From positions 14,139,006-14,203,005 of the forward strand of contig NC_087063.1 of assembly GCF_963678635.1 (NCBI RefSeq): a DNA stretch of 64,000 nucleotides. Direction: 5' to 3'. This DNA comes from Symsagittifera roscoffensis. Taxonomy: Eukaryota > Xenacoelomorpha > Acoela > Convolutidae. How positions within the stretch are numbered: the first letter of the stretch is position 1; every line of letters begins with the position of its first letter. The position numbers and the translations under genes are program-made. This document shows, piece after piece, positions 52,740-62,771 of the stretch. The notes beneath the pieces were generated by a model, which was given only the letters and a program-made list of their open reading frames with translations, did not search any database and was not told where the DNA came from.

Positions 52740-53783
52740 TTGGGAAATAAAAATTTTGTGTAAAATTTGAATATGTTTTCTCTGATCCAGAGTGTCCTTT
52801 AATGTTTTGTGTATGTGAAATATTAAAAGCTATAAGAATCATACTTAGAGGGAGACAGGGAACTGTAGATTCATTTAATTGGTATTCTAGAAGGTCTGTG
52901 TTTTCGTTAATTGTTGTATTATTGAATTTTCGAAAATATCGGAGGAGTGTTTTATTTCCTAAAATAGTTGTATCTGCCTTGACGGGTTTAGTTTTATATT
53001 TGTGCCATGATTTTAGTTGTCTAATTACTGGGTCAAGATTTTGATATTGTTTCAAAGTATTAATTGTAATTTTATCTGTTGGGGGGAGAAAAATGTTTTC
53101 TATTTCTAATTTAGATAAAGGAATTGTATCAAGTGGGTCATGGAGGTCAAAAACTTGATTTATTGTGTATTTTGAATCGTTTGTTTGTGGTCCTGATAAA
53201 TTTATTTTATCAGTTAGATTTTATTTTTCAATTAATGGAAAAAGGTCTTTTTTATGTGAGTGTTGTTTTACTCTTTTTTGTTGGGTGTTATTTTTTATCC
53301 ATTGTGAGTATGGAATTGGTTTGAAAGTTGATGTTCCTAGTAGATCAACTTCGTAGTGGTTATTTTGGCAATCTAAATAAAGTGGGAAGTGTTGTAGATT
53401 GTTTATCTGTGATTGTTCAACGTCAGTTTTTACTGCATACTTGCATTCTAGTCGGGGTGATGTTTCGTTTTCTGCAAGGTAGAATTTTATATTTTTGGGT
53501 ATTTCTACTGTAGTTTTTCGTGTAAGTATTTCAGGTGGTGTATTTCGACCTAAAGTGTCTGGTAATGCAAGATTCTTTCCTGCTGTCCAAACTATATGTA
53601 AGTTTGGAATTTTCATTAGAATTAGTTGAAATCTATAAACTCGGTTATTTGGATTAGATTTTTGTGTAAAAAGAAAAATGATTGGTTTGTGATCTGTGAA
53701 TAGAACTGTTGGATGTTTTGATCCAAGTATCAGAAATTCATATTCTGTTAGTGTATATATTAAAGCTGTACATTCTCTCATTA
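52258..53783 (-). repeat. Intra-pol tandem duplication, copy P (1526 bp)
   Basis: Repeats 53784-55309 with offset 1526 throughout. I count about 14 base differences (~0.9%). The unit runs from within RNase H to within the integrase core. The junction at ~53780 has ATTA microhomology. 1526 is not a multiple of three, so the duplication itself shifts frame. Confidence 0.93.
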
Positions 53784-53796
53784 AAAACCATTTCAT
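52720..53796 (-). pseudogene. Duplicated RNase H C-terminus and integrase N-terminus, decayed
   Basis: The copy P part of the duplicated unit. Its frame enters at ~53790 in the RNase H sequence (MRECTALIYTL), runs to a TAA at 53221-53223 (where the other copy reads Glu), and resumes at 53055-52720 with the integrase N-terminal region. It lacks the RNase H catalytic Asp block, so it cannot be functional alone. Confidence 0.8.
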
Positions 53797-54265
53797 ATGG
53801 TGACATTCCTAGAGTTGTCGTGATTTGTGAATTATATGCTAAGGGAAATAGTTTTACATCTGCTGACCATTCAGTGTATCTTGTATCATTTCCATTGATG
53901 ATACATCTAAGATATTCTTGTAGTGAACGGTTCATACCTTCGACTAAGCCGTTTGTCCAAGGTGCGTGAGATGTACGTGGTTTGTGTTTGATGTTATATA
54001 AATGACATAGTGTGATGATTTCATTATTTATGAATTCTGTACCGTTATCTGTAACTAAAATTTCTGGTAGTCCGAATTTGGCTATCCAGTGTTCATAGAG
54101 TGTTGTGTAAGCGTAATAAGCGTTACAATGTGGTACTGGGTTAAGTGCTACATAATGTGTAAACGCGTCAACAATTACCATAATGTAGGAATTTCCTTCG
54201 GATGAGGGTGAAATTGGTCCTTTTGTATCAAATGAAATACGGTGGTTAAAGTACAATTGGTGCAT
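53738..54265 (-). pseudogene. Truncated integrase core (first copy in transcription order)
   Basis: Contains D13, D73 and E109 like the complete integrase but stops just after MSPYEMVFN, where the tandem duplication joins it to RNase H sequence. The C-terminal DNA-binding region is lost, so this copy is not expected to work. Confidence 0.85.
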
Positions 54266-55309
54266 TTGGGAAATAAAAATTTTGTGTAAAATTTGAATAT
54301 GTTTTCTCTGATCCAGAGTGTCCTTTAATGTTTTGTGTATGTGAAATATTAAAAGCTATAAGAATCATACTTAGAGGGAGACAGGGAACTGTAGATTCAT
54401 TTAATTGGTATTCTAGAAGGTCTGTGTTTTCGTTAATTGTTGTATTATTGAATTTTCGAAAATATCGGAGGAATGTTTTATTTCCTAAAATAGTTGTATC
54501 TGCCTTGACGGGTTTAGTTTTATATTTGTGCCATGATTTTAGTTGTCTAATTACTGGGTCAAGATTTTGATATTGTTTCAAAGTATTAATTGTAATTTTA
54601 TCTGTTGGGGGGAGAAAAATGTTTTCTATTTCTAATTTAGATAAAGGAATTGTATCAAGTGGGTCATGGAGGTCAAAAACTTGATTTATTGTGTATTTTG
54701 AATCGTTTGTTTGTGGTCCTGATAAATTTATTTTATCAGTTAGATTTTCTTTTTCAATTAATGGAAAAAGGTCTTTTTTATGTGAGTGTTGTTTTACTCT
54801 TTTTTGTTGGGTGTTATTTTTTATCCATTGTGAGTATGGAATTGGTTTGAAAGTTGATGTTCCTAGTAGATCAACTTCGTATTGGTTATTTTGGCAATCT
54901 AAATAAAGTGGGAAGTGTTGTAGATTGTTTATCTGTGATTGTTCAACGTCAGTTTTTACTGCATACTTGCATTCTAGTCGGGGTGATATTTCGTTTTCTG
55001 CAAGGTAGAATTTTATTTTTTTGGGTATTTCTACTGTAGTTTTTCGTGTAAGTAATTCAGGTGGTGTATTTCGACTTAAAGTGTCTGGTAATGCAAGATT
55101 CTTTCCTGCTGTCCAATCTATATGTAAGTTTGGAATTTTCATTAGAATTAGTTGAAATCTATAAACTCGGTGATTTGGATTAGATTTTTGTGTAAAAAGA
55201 AAAATGATTGGTTTGTGATCTGTGAATAGAACTGTTGGATGTTTTGATCCAAGTATCAGAAATTCATATTCTGTTAGTGTATATATTATAGCTGTACATT
55301 CTCTCATTA
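53784..55309 (-). repeat. Intra-pol tandem duplication, copy Q (1526 bp)
   Basis: Upstream partner of copy P, continuous with the main RT-RNase H frame. Its RNase H/integrase junction carries the same CxxC deletion as copy P, so that deletion predates the duplication. Confidence 0.93.
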
Positions 55310-56510
55310 GAGTTGAGAGTCGTAGCTCTGCTTGAGTGAATAGTCGAGAATTTGCTGATATAAGGTTCATTTTGTTTGTACCATTGTGTGATTGTAATAA
55401 TGCTGCGCCAATGCCAAAATTCGAAGCATCGCACATTGCATAGAATGGTTGATTTGGATCTGGAATTGTATTCGAAATTTGTTCAGTTAGGAGTTTTTTA
55501 ATTTCTTCAAATCGTGCTTGATGTTCTGTGTTCCATTCAAAATTATTTTGTTGTCTAAGTGTATTATAGAATGGTCTTAGGTATAATTGCATTTTATAGA
55601 CATATTTGCTTAAAAAATTTAACATTCCAAGGAATTCTTGGATTTTCTTTTTGTTTGTTGGTGGTTGGAGCTTTTGAATAGCATCAATGCGTGATTTTAA
55701 TGGAGTGATTGTTTTTCTTTCTATATTGTGTCCTAAGAATTTAACTCGTGTTAAAAAGAAGTGTGATTTATCAGGGGCGGCCTTCAGATTTTCGTTCTGA
55801 AGTATTTTGTGATAGTGTTCTAAAACATTGAACATTTCTTCTTTTGTCTGTGATTGCATAAAAACATCGTCTAAATAGGTGATTGCGTTTTTCTTGAGTA
55901 TTAGTGGTCGAAAAATTTTGCTCATAAAAGCTGAAAATGCTGCTGGTCCTATGGATATTCCATAGAATAGGCGGTTGAATTCGTATTGCTGATTTCCAAT
56001 AACAAATTGTGTTAAGCGTCGCGATTGTTCATCTAGTGGCATTTGATTATATGCACTATTCATATCTGTGGTTGTAAAGTATTTTCCGTTTATTTTTGTT
56101 AAAATAACTTGTATTGGTTCAATAGGCCAATTGCATTTTGATTCGTCTGTTAGTGAATTAAGGTATCTAGCGTCTAGAACTATTTTTAATGATTCTCCTT
56201 TTGCTAGGATGATAACAGGGTTGATAAATGTGTTACCTTTTGGTTGTTCTTCTTTGTTTACCGGTGAGATAATATTGTATTGTTCTAAAATATCGAGTAA
56301 TCTGTTTACTTTATCATGTAAGTGAATTGGTACTTTACTTGCTCTTTGTTTTTTGAAAACTGCGTCAGGTTTTAATGGAAGGTGTAGTGATGAGCTGATT
56401 TTGCCAACATCAAATTTAGATGTTGCATAGACTGATGAATATTTTATTAGCTGTTTGGCTAATTTATCAAAATCGTCTTGTGTTATTTGTGAATGTTGAA
56501 AGTTAAACAT
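54246..56510 (-). CDS. Reverse transcriptase-RNase H
   Basis: 754 residues from ATG 56510, but the same frame is open and coding-like upstream to ~56835, so the ATG is only an internal Met. It copies element RNA and degrades the template. RT motifs: TTDMNSAYNQMPL, FYGISIGPAAFSAF and YLDD at 212-215. RNase H has D361 in AMCDASNFGIGAALL, then FTDHKPIIFLF. The C-terminal part reaches the first half of the integrase zinc domain (HTQNIKGHSG). It is intact across all RT and RNase H motifs. Confidence 0.9.
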   Translation of the reverse strand: MFNFQHSQITQDDFDKLAKQLIKYSSVYATSKFDVGKISSSLHLPLKPDAVFKKQRASKVPIHLHDKVNRLLDILEQYNIISPVNKEEQPKGNTFINPVIILAKGESLKIVLDARYLNSLTDESKCNWPIEPIQVILTKINGKYFTTTDMNSAYNQMPLDEQSRRLTQFVIGNQQYEFNRLFYGISIGPAAFSAFMSKIFRPLILKKNAITYLDDVFMQSQTKEEMFNVLEHYHKILQNENLKAAPDKSHFFLTRVKFLGHNIERKTITPLKSRIDAIQKLQPPTNKKKIQEFLGMLNFLSKYVYKMQLYLRPFYNTLRQQNNFEWNTEHQARFEEIKKLLTEQISNTIPDPNQPFYAMCDASNFGIGAALLQSHNGTNKMNLISANSRLFTQAELRLSTLMRECTAIIYTLTEYEFLILGSKHPTVLFTDHKPIIFLFTQKSNPNHRVYRFQLILMKIPNLHIDWTAGKNLALPDTLSRNTPPELLTRKTTVEIPKKIKFYLAENEISPRLECKYAVKTDVEQSQINNLQHFPLYLDCQNNQYEVDLLGTSTFKPIPYSQWIKNNTQQKRVKQHSHKKDLFPLIEKENLTDKINLSGPQTNDSKYTINQVFDLHDPLDTIPLSKLEIENIFLPPTDKITINTLKQYQNLDPVIRQLKSWHKYKTKPVKADTTILGNKTFLRYFRKFNNTTINENTDLLEYQLNESTVPCLPLSMILIAFNISHTQNIKGHSGSEKTYSNFTQNFYFPNAPIVL

Positions 56511-57004
56511 TGTTAAAAATTTCTGTTGATTCTCTGTATAGTTATTTATGTTGAATGTAGGTTTGAAATATGGGGTTTTTGTGAAATAATCTGTATTTCT
56601 TTTTTCATTACTTATTATATTATTTATGGATAATTCTTCATTAAGAATTGTGGATTGACAAATATCTAATAATTGGAGTATATTATTTACGCGGTATGCT
56701 TTTTCATGTATTGGTGATATCGTAGCGTTGGTTTCGCAATAGCCTAAAAGTCCTAAAGGTAATGTTACTTGATAGGGTGTATTGTTGTATACATGTAGAG
56801 AAATAATATCTGAATTCGATCTGAAAAAAAATCAAATATTTTATGGATGAAATTGTGATTTTGAAAAACTTATGGATAGGTTTGAATTCAAAATCTGACA
56901 TATAGAGTTGTTGTTTGTTTTGTTTTTTATCATATTGGTGAACTTGTTTTATTGAAAAATTATATATGTTTCCTGATAGTGGTTTCAGGTGTTTTCTTTG
57001 TTGA
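56511..57004 (-). pseudogene. Protease-RT connector in two frames
   Basis: Between the NC-protease stop (57005) and the RT frame, coding-like sequence runs first in the frame of 57000-56836 and then in the RT frame from ~56830. The switch is at a T8 run within GATTTTTTTTCAG. That is either a one-base homopolymer shift or a splice acceptor (T-rich tract plus CAG). Both changes are in the +1 direction. Confidence 0.55.
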
Positions 57005-58810
57005 TTATATATCGGATAAAATTTTGAAAAGAAATTTTACTATTTTACTATTCAAAATGTTGATTGTTGGTATATATTTAGAGATAAATGGTATTCCAAT
57101 AATATTGTGTTTAATATCCGTGATATGGAATATTTGTTTAAATGGTTTATTTAAAATTTTATTTTGCTCTATTGTTCTTGTGGGGAGAAGAAATAATTGA
57201 ATTTTTCCATAGTTTACCAATGTTGATCCTTGTGCTGTTGCTAGTTTACTGGATGTTTCAAGAGGCGTTAGTTTTGGGTGTAATGATTTCATCTCATTCC
57301 ATGTGGGAATGTTTATTATGTTTGATTCTGCTCCTGAATCAATTAAAAAATCAATTTCAAGATCTGGTGGTTGAAATTCTTTGTTTCTTGGACTTTCTAA
57401 AAGAAATGGTATTGTCCAAACTTTTTCTTTGGGTTGTTCTTTTTGTATATTTTGATAGATGTGATTTGTATTCAAGCATTTTGTTTTGTCATTTTCATTG
57501 GATTGGTTTGTAGTGTTGATTTCGTTAGTTTCTTGTGCCGTTTGTGTGGAATGGATGGGTTCAATATAATAATTGTGAAGGAGTTCTAATTGATTTTCAT
57601 ATATATGTGATGAAAAAGGTTGTTCATATATAATAGGTTCGTAGTCATTTTCGACTGCTATCATATTTATGGAGATAGTGTTTTCTGTATCACTTTCTGA
57701 ATCTGATGATTCACAGTTTATTTGATTTAGTTGTAGTTTGTTATTTCCTGTGTCATCAATACCTGGGGGGTCTGATGTTGTTTCTGGATTTGATTGTACT
57801 TGATTAATATTTCTTTGATGTTTAGGTGTACTACTTCTGTGGCGATTATTAGAATTATTATAATGGTTATTATTCCTGTGTGGTGATTGGGAATAATTTC
57901 TATAACGATTATTATAACTTGAATGTCGATTTTGTGAATTATTTCGTGATCTGTTTTGATAATTATTGTTTGGTCTGTTATAGTTTGATCTATTATATGA
58001 GTTATTCCTTGATCGATTGTTCGGGTAATTCTGGTTTCGGTTGTTTGAATAACTTCTATTTCGATTATTGGAGTAGTTTCTATTTCTATTGTATGATGAG
58101 TTTCGTGATTGATTGTTTGGATAGTAATTATTCCTTGATTGGGAATTAGATCTAGAAACAAATTGTGTTGTGTTTGAATTTGATCTGGAGTAGTTATTTC
58201 GACTATTTGGTCTATTGTAATGATTTTGTGACAAATTTTGTGTATTTCTTCGTTCTGGTGATCTTCCTCTATAACTTGAGTTATATGGTGATTGGGTTCT
58301 CGTGTAATTGGTATTGTTCGGAAGTGGTTTTCCTGAACTGTTGTTGCTGTATACACTTTTGTTCGGTAGATTTTGATCTTTTTTCATGTATTGATAGAAT
58401 GATTTATTCGGTTCTTTATATTTTTGAGGTTTGTTTTGATTGTCCTGTTGTTTTTGTCTACATTCAGAAATACTATGTCCGTATCGTCGGCAATAATTAC
58501 ACCATTTTTTGAAAGATAGTTTGCCTTTAAAGTTTGGATGTTTTTCGTAAATATTGAGTATTTCAGTGATTTTTTCAACGAGGTCTGTATCTGATTCCTG
58601 TATATTATTGATATTTGTGGTATTTGTTTCAATTCGGTTAACATATTGTAATTTCAGATTTTCTGTTTCTTCAAGTTTCATTGTGATTTCCGCTTGCTCT
58701 AGTTTGTCTACTAGTTTTCGAAAATCTAAATCGGGCTCTCGAATTGAGGAGGGATGGGATGCTCTCTTTTTTATTGCTATTTTCCTTAATTGAGGTGTTA
58801 AGGTCATCAT
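57005..58810 (-). CDS. Gag C-terminus, nucleocapsid and aspartic protease
   Basis: A 601-residue frame; its first Met is inside gag, as the N-terminal part lies upstream in another frame. A knuckle CNYCRRYGHSISEC (C-x2-C-x4-H-x4-C) lies at ~105-118. A long Arg/Asn/Ser/Tyr low-complexity tract follows (~150-345), probably RNA-binding. The protease has catalytic DSG at 491-493 and an IIGIPFISKY-like block near the end. It packages RNA and matures the polyprotein. The frame stops just after the protease, before a +1 switch toward RT. Confidence 0.8.
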   Translation of the reverse strand: MMTLTPQLRKIAIKKRASHPSSIREPDLDFRKLVDKLEQAEITMKLEETENLKLQYVNRIETNTTNINNIQESDTDLVEKITEILNIYEKHPNFKGKLSFKKWCNYCRRYGHSISECRQKQQDNQNKPQKYKEPNKSFYQYMKKDQNLPNKSVYSNNSSGKPLPNNTNYTRTQSPYNSSYRGRSPERRNTQNLSQNHYNRPNSRNNYSRSNSNTTQFVSRSNSQSRNNYYPNNQSRNSSYNRNRNYSNNRNRSYSNNRNQNYPNNRSRNNSYNRSNYNRPNNNYQNRSRNNSQNRHSSYNNRYRNYSQSPHRNNNHYNNSNNRHRSSTPKHQRNINQVQSNPETTSDPPGIDDTGNNKLQLNQINCESSDSESDTENTISINMIAVENDYEPIIYEQPFSSHIYENQLELLHNYYIEPIHSTQTAQETNEINTTNQSNENDKTKCLNTNHIYQNIQKEQPKEKVWTIPFLLESPRNKEFQPPDLEIDFLIDSGAESNIINIPTWNEMKSLHPKLTPLETSSKLATAQGSTLVNYGKIQLFLLPTRTIEQNKILNKPFKQIFHITDIKHNIIGIPFISKYIPTINILNSKIVKFLFKILSDI

Positions 58811-59356
58811 TAAGATTTGTCATTTTTGTGTTTTTATAATCGTGTGTATTTAATGAATATGCTTTTCGAACTAGTGTTTCGATTCGTACTGCTAATTGTT
58901 TGATGGTTTCATTTGGTAATCTGCGAATTTCATTACACAAAACTCTTTGTTGTTGTTTGTTTCTTTCGGAGTTAAACATTTTTGAAAATTCTTGTGTAAA
59001 TCTTTTCCAATTTGATTTTATTTCTATAGGCAATACTGAAAATGCTATGCTGCGCCGTCTAAAAATTCAAGCATTGCTATAGCATTCAGCATTGCTATAG
59101 GCAATGCTGCGCCGTCTAAGGTTGTCTGTATCAACGCTGTGCGTCGATGTATCCAATTTTGATGTAGTGGCGTATTAATTGGTTCAGGTCCTATATTTAA
59201 AATTAAATTTGCTGTTACTGCATTTAAATAATCTTCTACAGAATATTCAGGGTCTGTTCCTGTAAATACCATTAATGGTTTGTTTGATGTTTTTGATGAT
59301 CCACCCATAAGGTATGGATTCATTGTCATTTGTAATGATTCTGCTGCATTTGGCAT
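58671..59356 (-). pseudogene. Gag capsid-like region, broken
   Basis: Retrotransposon Gag blocks are readable: FTGTDPEYSVEDYL and WIHRRTALIQTTLDGAA (59356-59048), then SNWKRFTQEFSKMFN and RLPNETIKQLAVRI (59033-58860). The break is a local rearrangement: ATGCTGCGCCGTCTAA occurs at 59047-59062 and 59104-59119, with a doubled AGCATTGCTATAG between them, creating a stop at 59045-59047. A second +1 change at ~58810 leads into the NC-protease frame. Confidence 0.7.
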
Positions 59357-60530
59357 TTGTGAAAATTTGAAAGTTGATTTTTGTTATTTCGTGTTGTTGA
59401 AGGTAATATGGGAGTGGTATTTCATTTTGTATTTGTGTTGGTTGATACGAGTGTGTAATCATTGGGTTTTGTGGCTGAATTGGTTGAAAAGATTGTGTAT
59501 TAATTGGGTTTTGCATTTGCATTGGTTGTTGATTTTGTGTATCTGTTGGGTGTGGAGAAAAAATTCTATGATATGTATACGGTTTTTGTACTCCTTGTCT
59601 ACGATATTCTTGAGTGTATGGTGCAAATATATCTGGTTGTAAATAATCATCATCAGAGGATAGGTAATCCGTTTGATGAGGTGCTTGTTTTTAATTTTTA
59701 TTCTGTTGAAAGAATGGGTAATTTTCACTACGATCCTGTGGAGGATGTGAATTAGTTTGAAAATTTACTGAATTGGTTCTTGCCATTGGGTTATCCCAAT
59801 ATCGAGATCTTATCTGATTATTATTATTTTTTCGGGGGGGATAGTTTGTTTTTGATGAATGTGTGTAATTATAATTGTGTTCCGCAAAATTGTTTCTTGT
59901 GAACGTTCTGCGTGTTTTTGACGGTATTGTCATGGGTCTATATGTTTGATAATCCATTTGTGAATATTTTGGAGCAACCGAAGGTTTAACGGTTGATTGC
60001 AAGGTTACCTGTGCTAGTGAAGTGTTTGTATTTCTTGGTGTTGTTAAATTTGGACGTATTGGTGAAATACTTTGTTGTGTAGTTGTTGTTGTTTGGACAA
60101 TTTCTTCATTTATGAAGTGTGATGGTGTCTGAATATCTTGTTGAGTGAGGTTCCTAGTTCCATTAAGGTTTTAATTGTGTATGACGGTCGAATTTAAACT
60201 GTTATTTCGCGTATCGGGTAAAAATGCATTGTAGTTTAATGGTGTTGCGTCAATGGATAATGGTATTACTCTTACATAATCTCTTATATAAGATATTGTA
60301 CTTATTGCTTGACTTGCAATTGATTGTGGGATATTTATAAATGCATAATGAGACCATTCGGGGTCCCAAACGTAGTCTGACTGTTCTGTGATGGCGGTTT
60401 CATCGTTTGAATTTTGAGGTCTAAAATTTTTTCTTGCTTGTGAAATTAAATCTATATTATGTGTGAAATAATCTATTATAAACCATTGCCAAAATTTTTT
60501 GTAAGTCATGTTTTGTATGTTGTGAAACAT
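59247..60530 (-). pseudogene. Gln/Asn/Pro-rich Gag-like frame with two in-frame stops
   Basis: One frame runs from ATG 60530 to ~59360 with TAA codons at 60171-60173 and 59691-59693. It encodes WQWFIIDYF and WDPEWSHYAF at its start, then a long Thr/Pro/Gln/Asn-rich region (QMQNPINTQSF). It overlaps the end of the previous frame by 74 bases and passes by a +1 change into the capsid frame. Either the stops are read through or the gene is dead. Confidence 0.5.
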
Positions 60531-61083
60531 CGTCTTTAGTGAAATTTTCCTTAATTATATGTAGAAAAGTTGAAAATAGTGTGATTTCATGTCGTACCTT
60601 TATATGTTTAGATGTCTCTGTCGGTGAGACACTTGGGATTGGAATTTCCTTTTCTAATATTGAGATATAACTATATATTATAGCAAAAACTTCATAAGTG
60701 AATATGGAGTTTGCTCTTTGTGAGTTATGATATTGTACGCTTTTTATGTATTCTGAGAATACTTTTGAAAATTCTAAATCAAGATCGTCTGTTTGAATTA
60801 CATATTTGCGGTGATTCGGGTTTGGTGAGCTGAATTCTATGGTGTAGATTCCGTATTGTTGTGTCAAATTACATATATTTTTCAGATAGTGATCAATAAT
60901 TTGTCTTTTGATCTTTACATCTGGAAACTCTGCTTTACATGGGCTGATTCCGGGTTCAAATAAATTTAGTAGTAAATTCTTGCAAATTCTATGCTGTCCT
61001 CTACCATTGGGTGCATCTACGAGGAAGGGGTAGATATCGTCATCATCTGGACTATCTTCACTTGGAGTGTGTGTTTGGCTCAT
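60457..61083 (-). CDS. First long frame of the LTR element (possible Gag N-terminus)
   Basis: 208 residues from ATG 61083. The N-terminus is acidic (SEDSPDDDDIYPF), followed by a folded-looking region rich in Ile, Tyr and Phe. I do not recognise a domain. As the first long frame after the leader it could be a matrix-like Gag part or a separate protein. It overlaps the next frame (+1) by 74 bases, so a frameshift product is possible. Confidence 0.5.
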   Translation of the reverse strand: MSQTHTPSEDSPDDDDIYPFLVDAPNGRGQHRICKNLLLNLFEPGISPCKAEFPDVKIKRQIIDHYLKNICNLTQQYGIYTIEFSSPNPNHRKYVIQTDDLDLEFSKVFSEYIKSVQYHNSQRANSIFTYEVFAIIYSYISILEKEIPIPSVSPTETSKHIKVRHEITLFSTFLHIIKENFTKDDVSQHTKHDLQKILAMVYNRLFHT

Positions 61084-61296
61084 TTTTTCGTTTAATGACT
61101 GTTAATAGGTAATTATCGATATGTCTAATTGGTTGATTCCAATTATATAAATGTACTGGTTTGTGTTTATATTGCTTTTTTATTTTTATTTTTCCTCTTT
61201 TTGATGAATTTGAAGTTGTTTCTGAGTCGGAAAAATATAATTGATCGTGAATGGGGCAATTTTTATCTATAGATTCTTTTAATTTATAAAGTTCGT

Positions 61297-61524
61297 CTAA
61301 ATTGCTGGCTTCTGATTCTGAAAATGCGTTTCTATTTTGGAAAATCTTTTTCGTGTTATTTGTCTTTGCTTGTTTATGATTTTTCTTTTTAGTGTTTGTC
61401 GTTTTGTTCTAATATATCCAACTGTTTGTGTGTGAGGTGTGATTACAAGGTCGTATTTTTGGTTATCTATTTCACAGTTGTGCAAAACGATAGTTTGTTT
61501 GTTTCCTAGATTTTTAAATGACAT
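61297..61524 (-). CDS. Small basic ORF upstream of gag
   Basis: 75 residues from ATG 61524. The C-terminal half is strongly basic (KRKIINKQRQITRKRF), like RNA-binding or nuclear-targeting peptides. It has no homology I recognise. It could be a small regulatory protein or a chance frame. Confidence 0.3.
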   Translation of the reverse strand: MSFKNLGNKQTIVLHNCEIDNQKYDLVITPHTQTVGYIRTKRQTLKRKIINKQRQITRKRFSKIETHFQNQKPAI

Positions 61525-61589
61525 AAGGTTTAGGATGACGGATGCAAAAAGTTGTTAGATTATTTCTATTTTCTTAAATTGTTAGTCCT

Positions 61590-62130
61590 TACGATTTTTT
61601 GGTTAGCTTAACCTGGGTCTATTTGTTCAGGGTTGGAGAGAAAAGTATATCGATTCCGAAGAATGATTTTTTACTTTCTCGTGGCTAGTATAAGCTAAGG
61701 TGTTAACTTACTTAATCTTACTTAGGGGTAGTGATTGTGTTCAAGGGTTGGAGAATAGTAAATCGATCCACAAGGTTCAGGTATAATTAGAACGCGAGTA
61801 GTTCGTTAGATACTATTTTAAACTTACTAAGTCTACGATTTATCCTGGGTCTGGTAAGAGGAGGGTTCAAGTGAAGGATGAATAACCGAAGTTCTTCACT
61901 GTTTATCCTAATTTGAATGATTAGTTTTGTTCAAAAATTTCTATTAGTCTTGGGTTTTTTGAAAGGGTTGGATAGTGAATCGACGTTTGAGGTCGTTAGA
62001 CACTAGCTAAGTGGGTGGGGGAGAACAAAATGTTCTTTTTGATCCAAGGATAGGCCTTGATGATCAAGTTTTGTAATTTTAATTAAATAGAAAATTAATT
62101 AAGATCCAAGGATAAGCCTTGATGATCTGA
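61590..62130 (-). repeat. Degenerate repeats in the leader
   Basis: TTCAGGGTTGGAGAGAAAAG-like blocks recur near 61627, 61739 and 61967, each followed by an ATCGATTC-, ATCGATCC- or ATCGACG-like motif. A second pair, GATCCAAGGATAGGCCTTG (62041) and GATCCAAGGATAAGCCTTG (62103), is 62 bp apart; each can form a CAAGG/CCTTG hairpin. The position between primer site and gag suggests packaging or translation elements. Donor-like GTAAG motifs occur on the - strand at ~61711-61722. Confidence 0.45.
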
Positions 62131-62452
62131 TTTTAAGATTAAATGAATTTAAGTTTAAAATGGTTTAATTTTATTTAAGAAAAGATTTAGTGTTTTTATG
62201 ATGTTAGTGAGCTTATGATTGCTGTTATGTTTTAGGTGATGAAGCTGGGACAACTGATGATTTTATGATTACTAACAGTTTTTTGTCATGCTACTAATTT
62301 TTGTTTTGATTTTCAATAAATATTTTCCAAACATGTTTTATAGAATACTGCAGAATTTTAGGAAAACGATCTGAGATCTTTTTATCAATCGTTATTGTAT
62401 ATTAATATCTTGTTTAGCGCCTGAAATGATTATGAAGATTGACTTCATGATT

Positions 62453-62686
62453 TTATGTTTGCAAATGAAAATCTAAATTCATTGCTAATAAAATTCTAAA
62501 TATAAAAGTTTGTGTTGGCTTTTGCCGTACTATCATATAACTATTTGGTAAATTTCTACTTTGTCGTATGTCGTCTCTGGTTCGAGGTCTTCTTCCAATT
62601 CCGGGTAGTTCTCTTATCGTTCGGAATATTGGCTTTGATCTATTGAGTCGTAGAGACATTTCGATTAAATTATCGTCGTGTAACAT
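62453..62686 (-). CDS. Leader ORF
   Basis: 77 residues from ATG 62686, the first sizeable frame after the 5' LTR. It has a basic stretch (GIGRRPRTRDDIRQSR) and an amphipathic C-terminus. It is a candidate source of the ATG for spliced downstream frames, or an upstream ORF tuning Gag translation. No recognised family. Confidence 0.3.
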   Translation of the reverse strand: MLHDDNLIEMSLRLNRSKPIFRTIRELPGIGRRPRTRDDIRQSRNLPNSYMIVRQKPTQTFIFRILLAMNLDFHLQT

Positions 62687-62754
62687 TTTAAAAATGTTTT
62701 GTCTAAATTCTAATCTATTTTTGGTTAATTCTAAGCTATTAAGGTCTTGTTCGA

Positions 62755-62771
62755 GACTTATGGTCGCACCA
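62755..62771 (-). promoter_or_regulatory. Putative tRNA primer-binding site
   Basis: Two bases inside the 5' LTR the - strand reads TGGTGCGACCATAAGTC, starting with TGG as needed to pair with a tRNA CCA end. The matching + strand region (GTTCGAG...GTCGCACCA) looks like a T-arm and acceptor end. The tRNA species is not assigned. Confidence 0.5.

Noticed and set aside
56827-57045. A ~200-bp intron between protease and RT ending at TTTTTTTTCAG
   Set aside because: The supposed intron is itself open and coding-like in one frame, and a one-base change in the T run explains the switch; kept only as an alternative.
57727-58356. 209-codon Ile/Thr/His-rich frame overlapping the nucleocapsid region
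   Set aside because: It is a shifted reading of the low-complexity Arg/Asn/Ser tract in Gag; periodic codons keep the other frame open.
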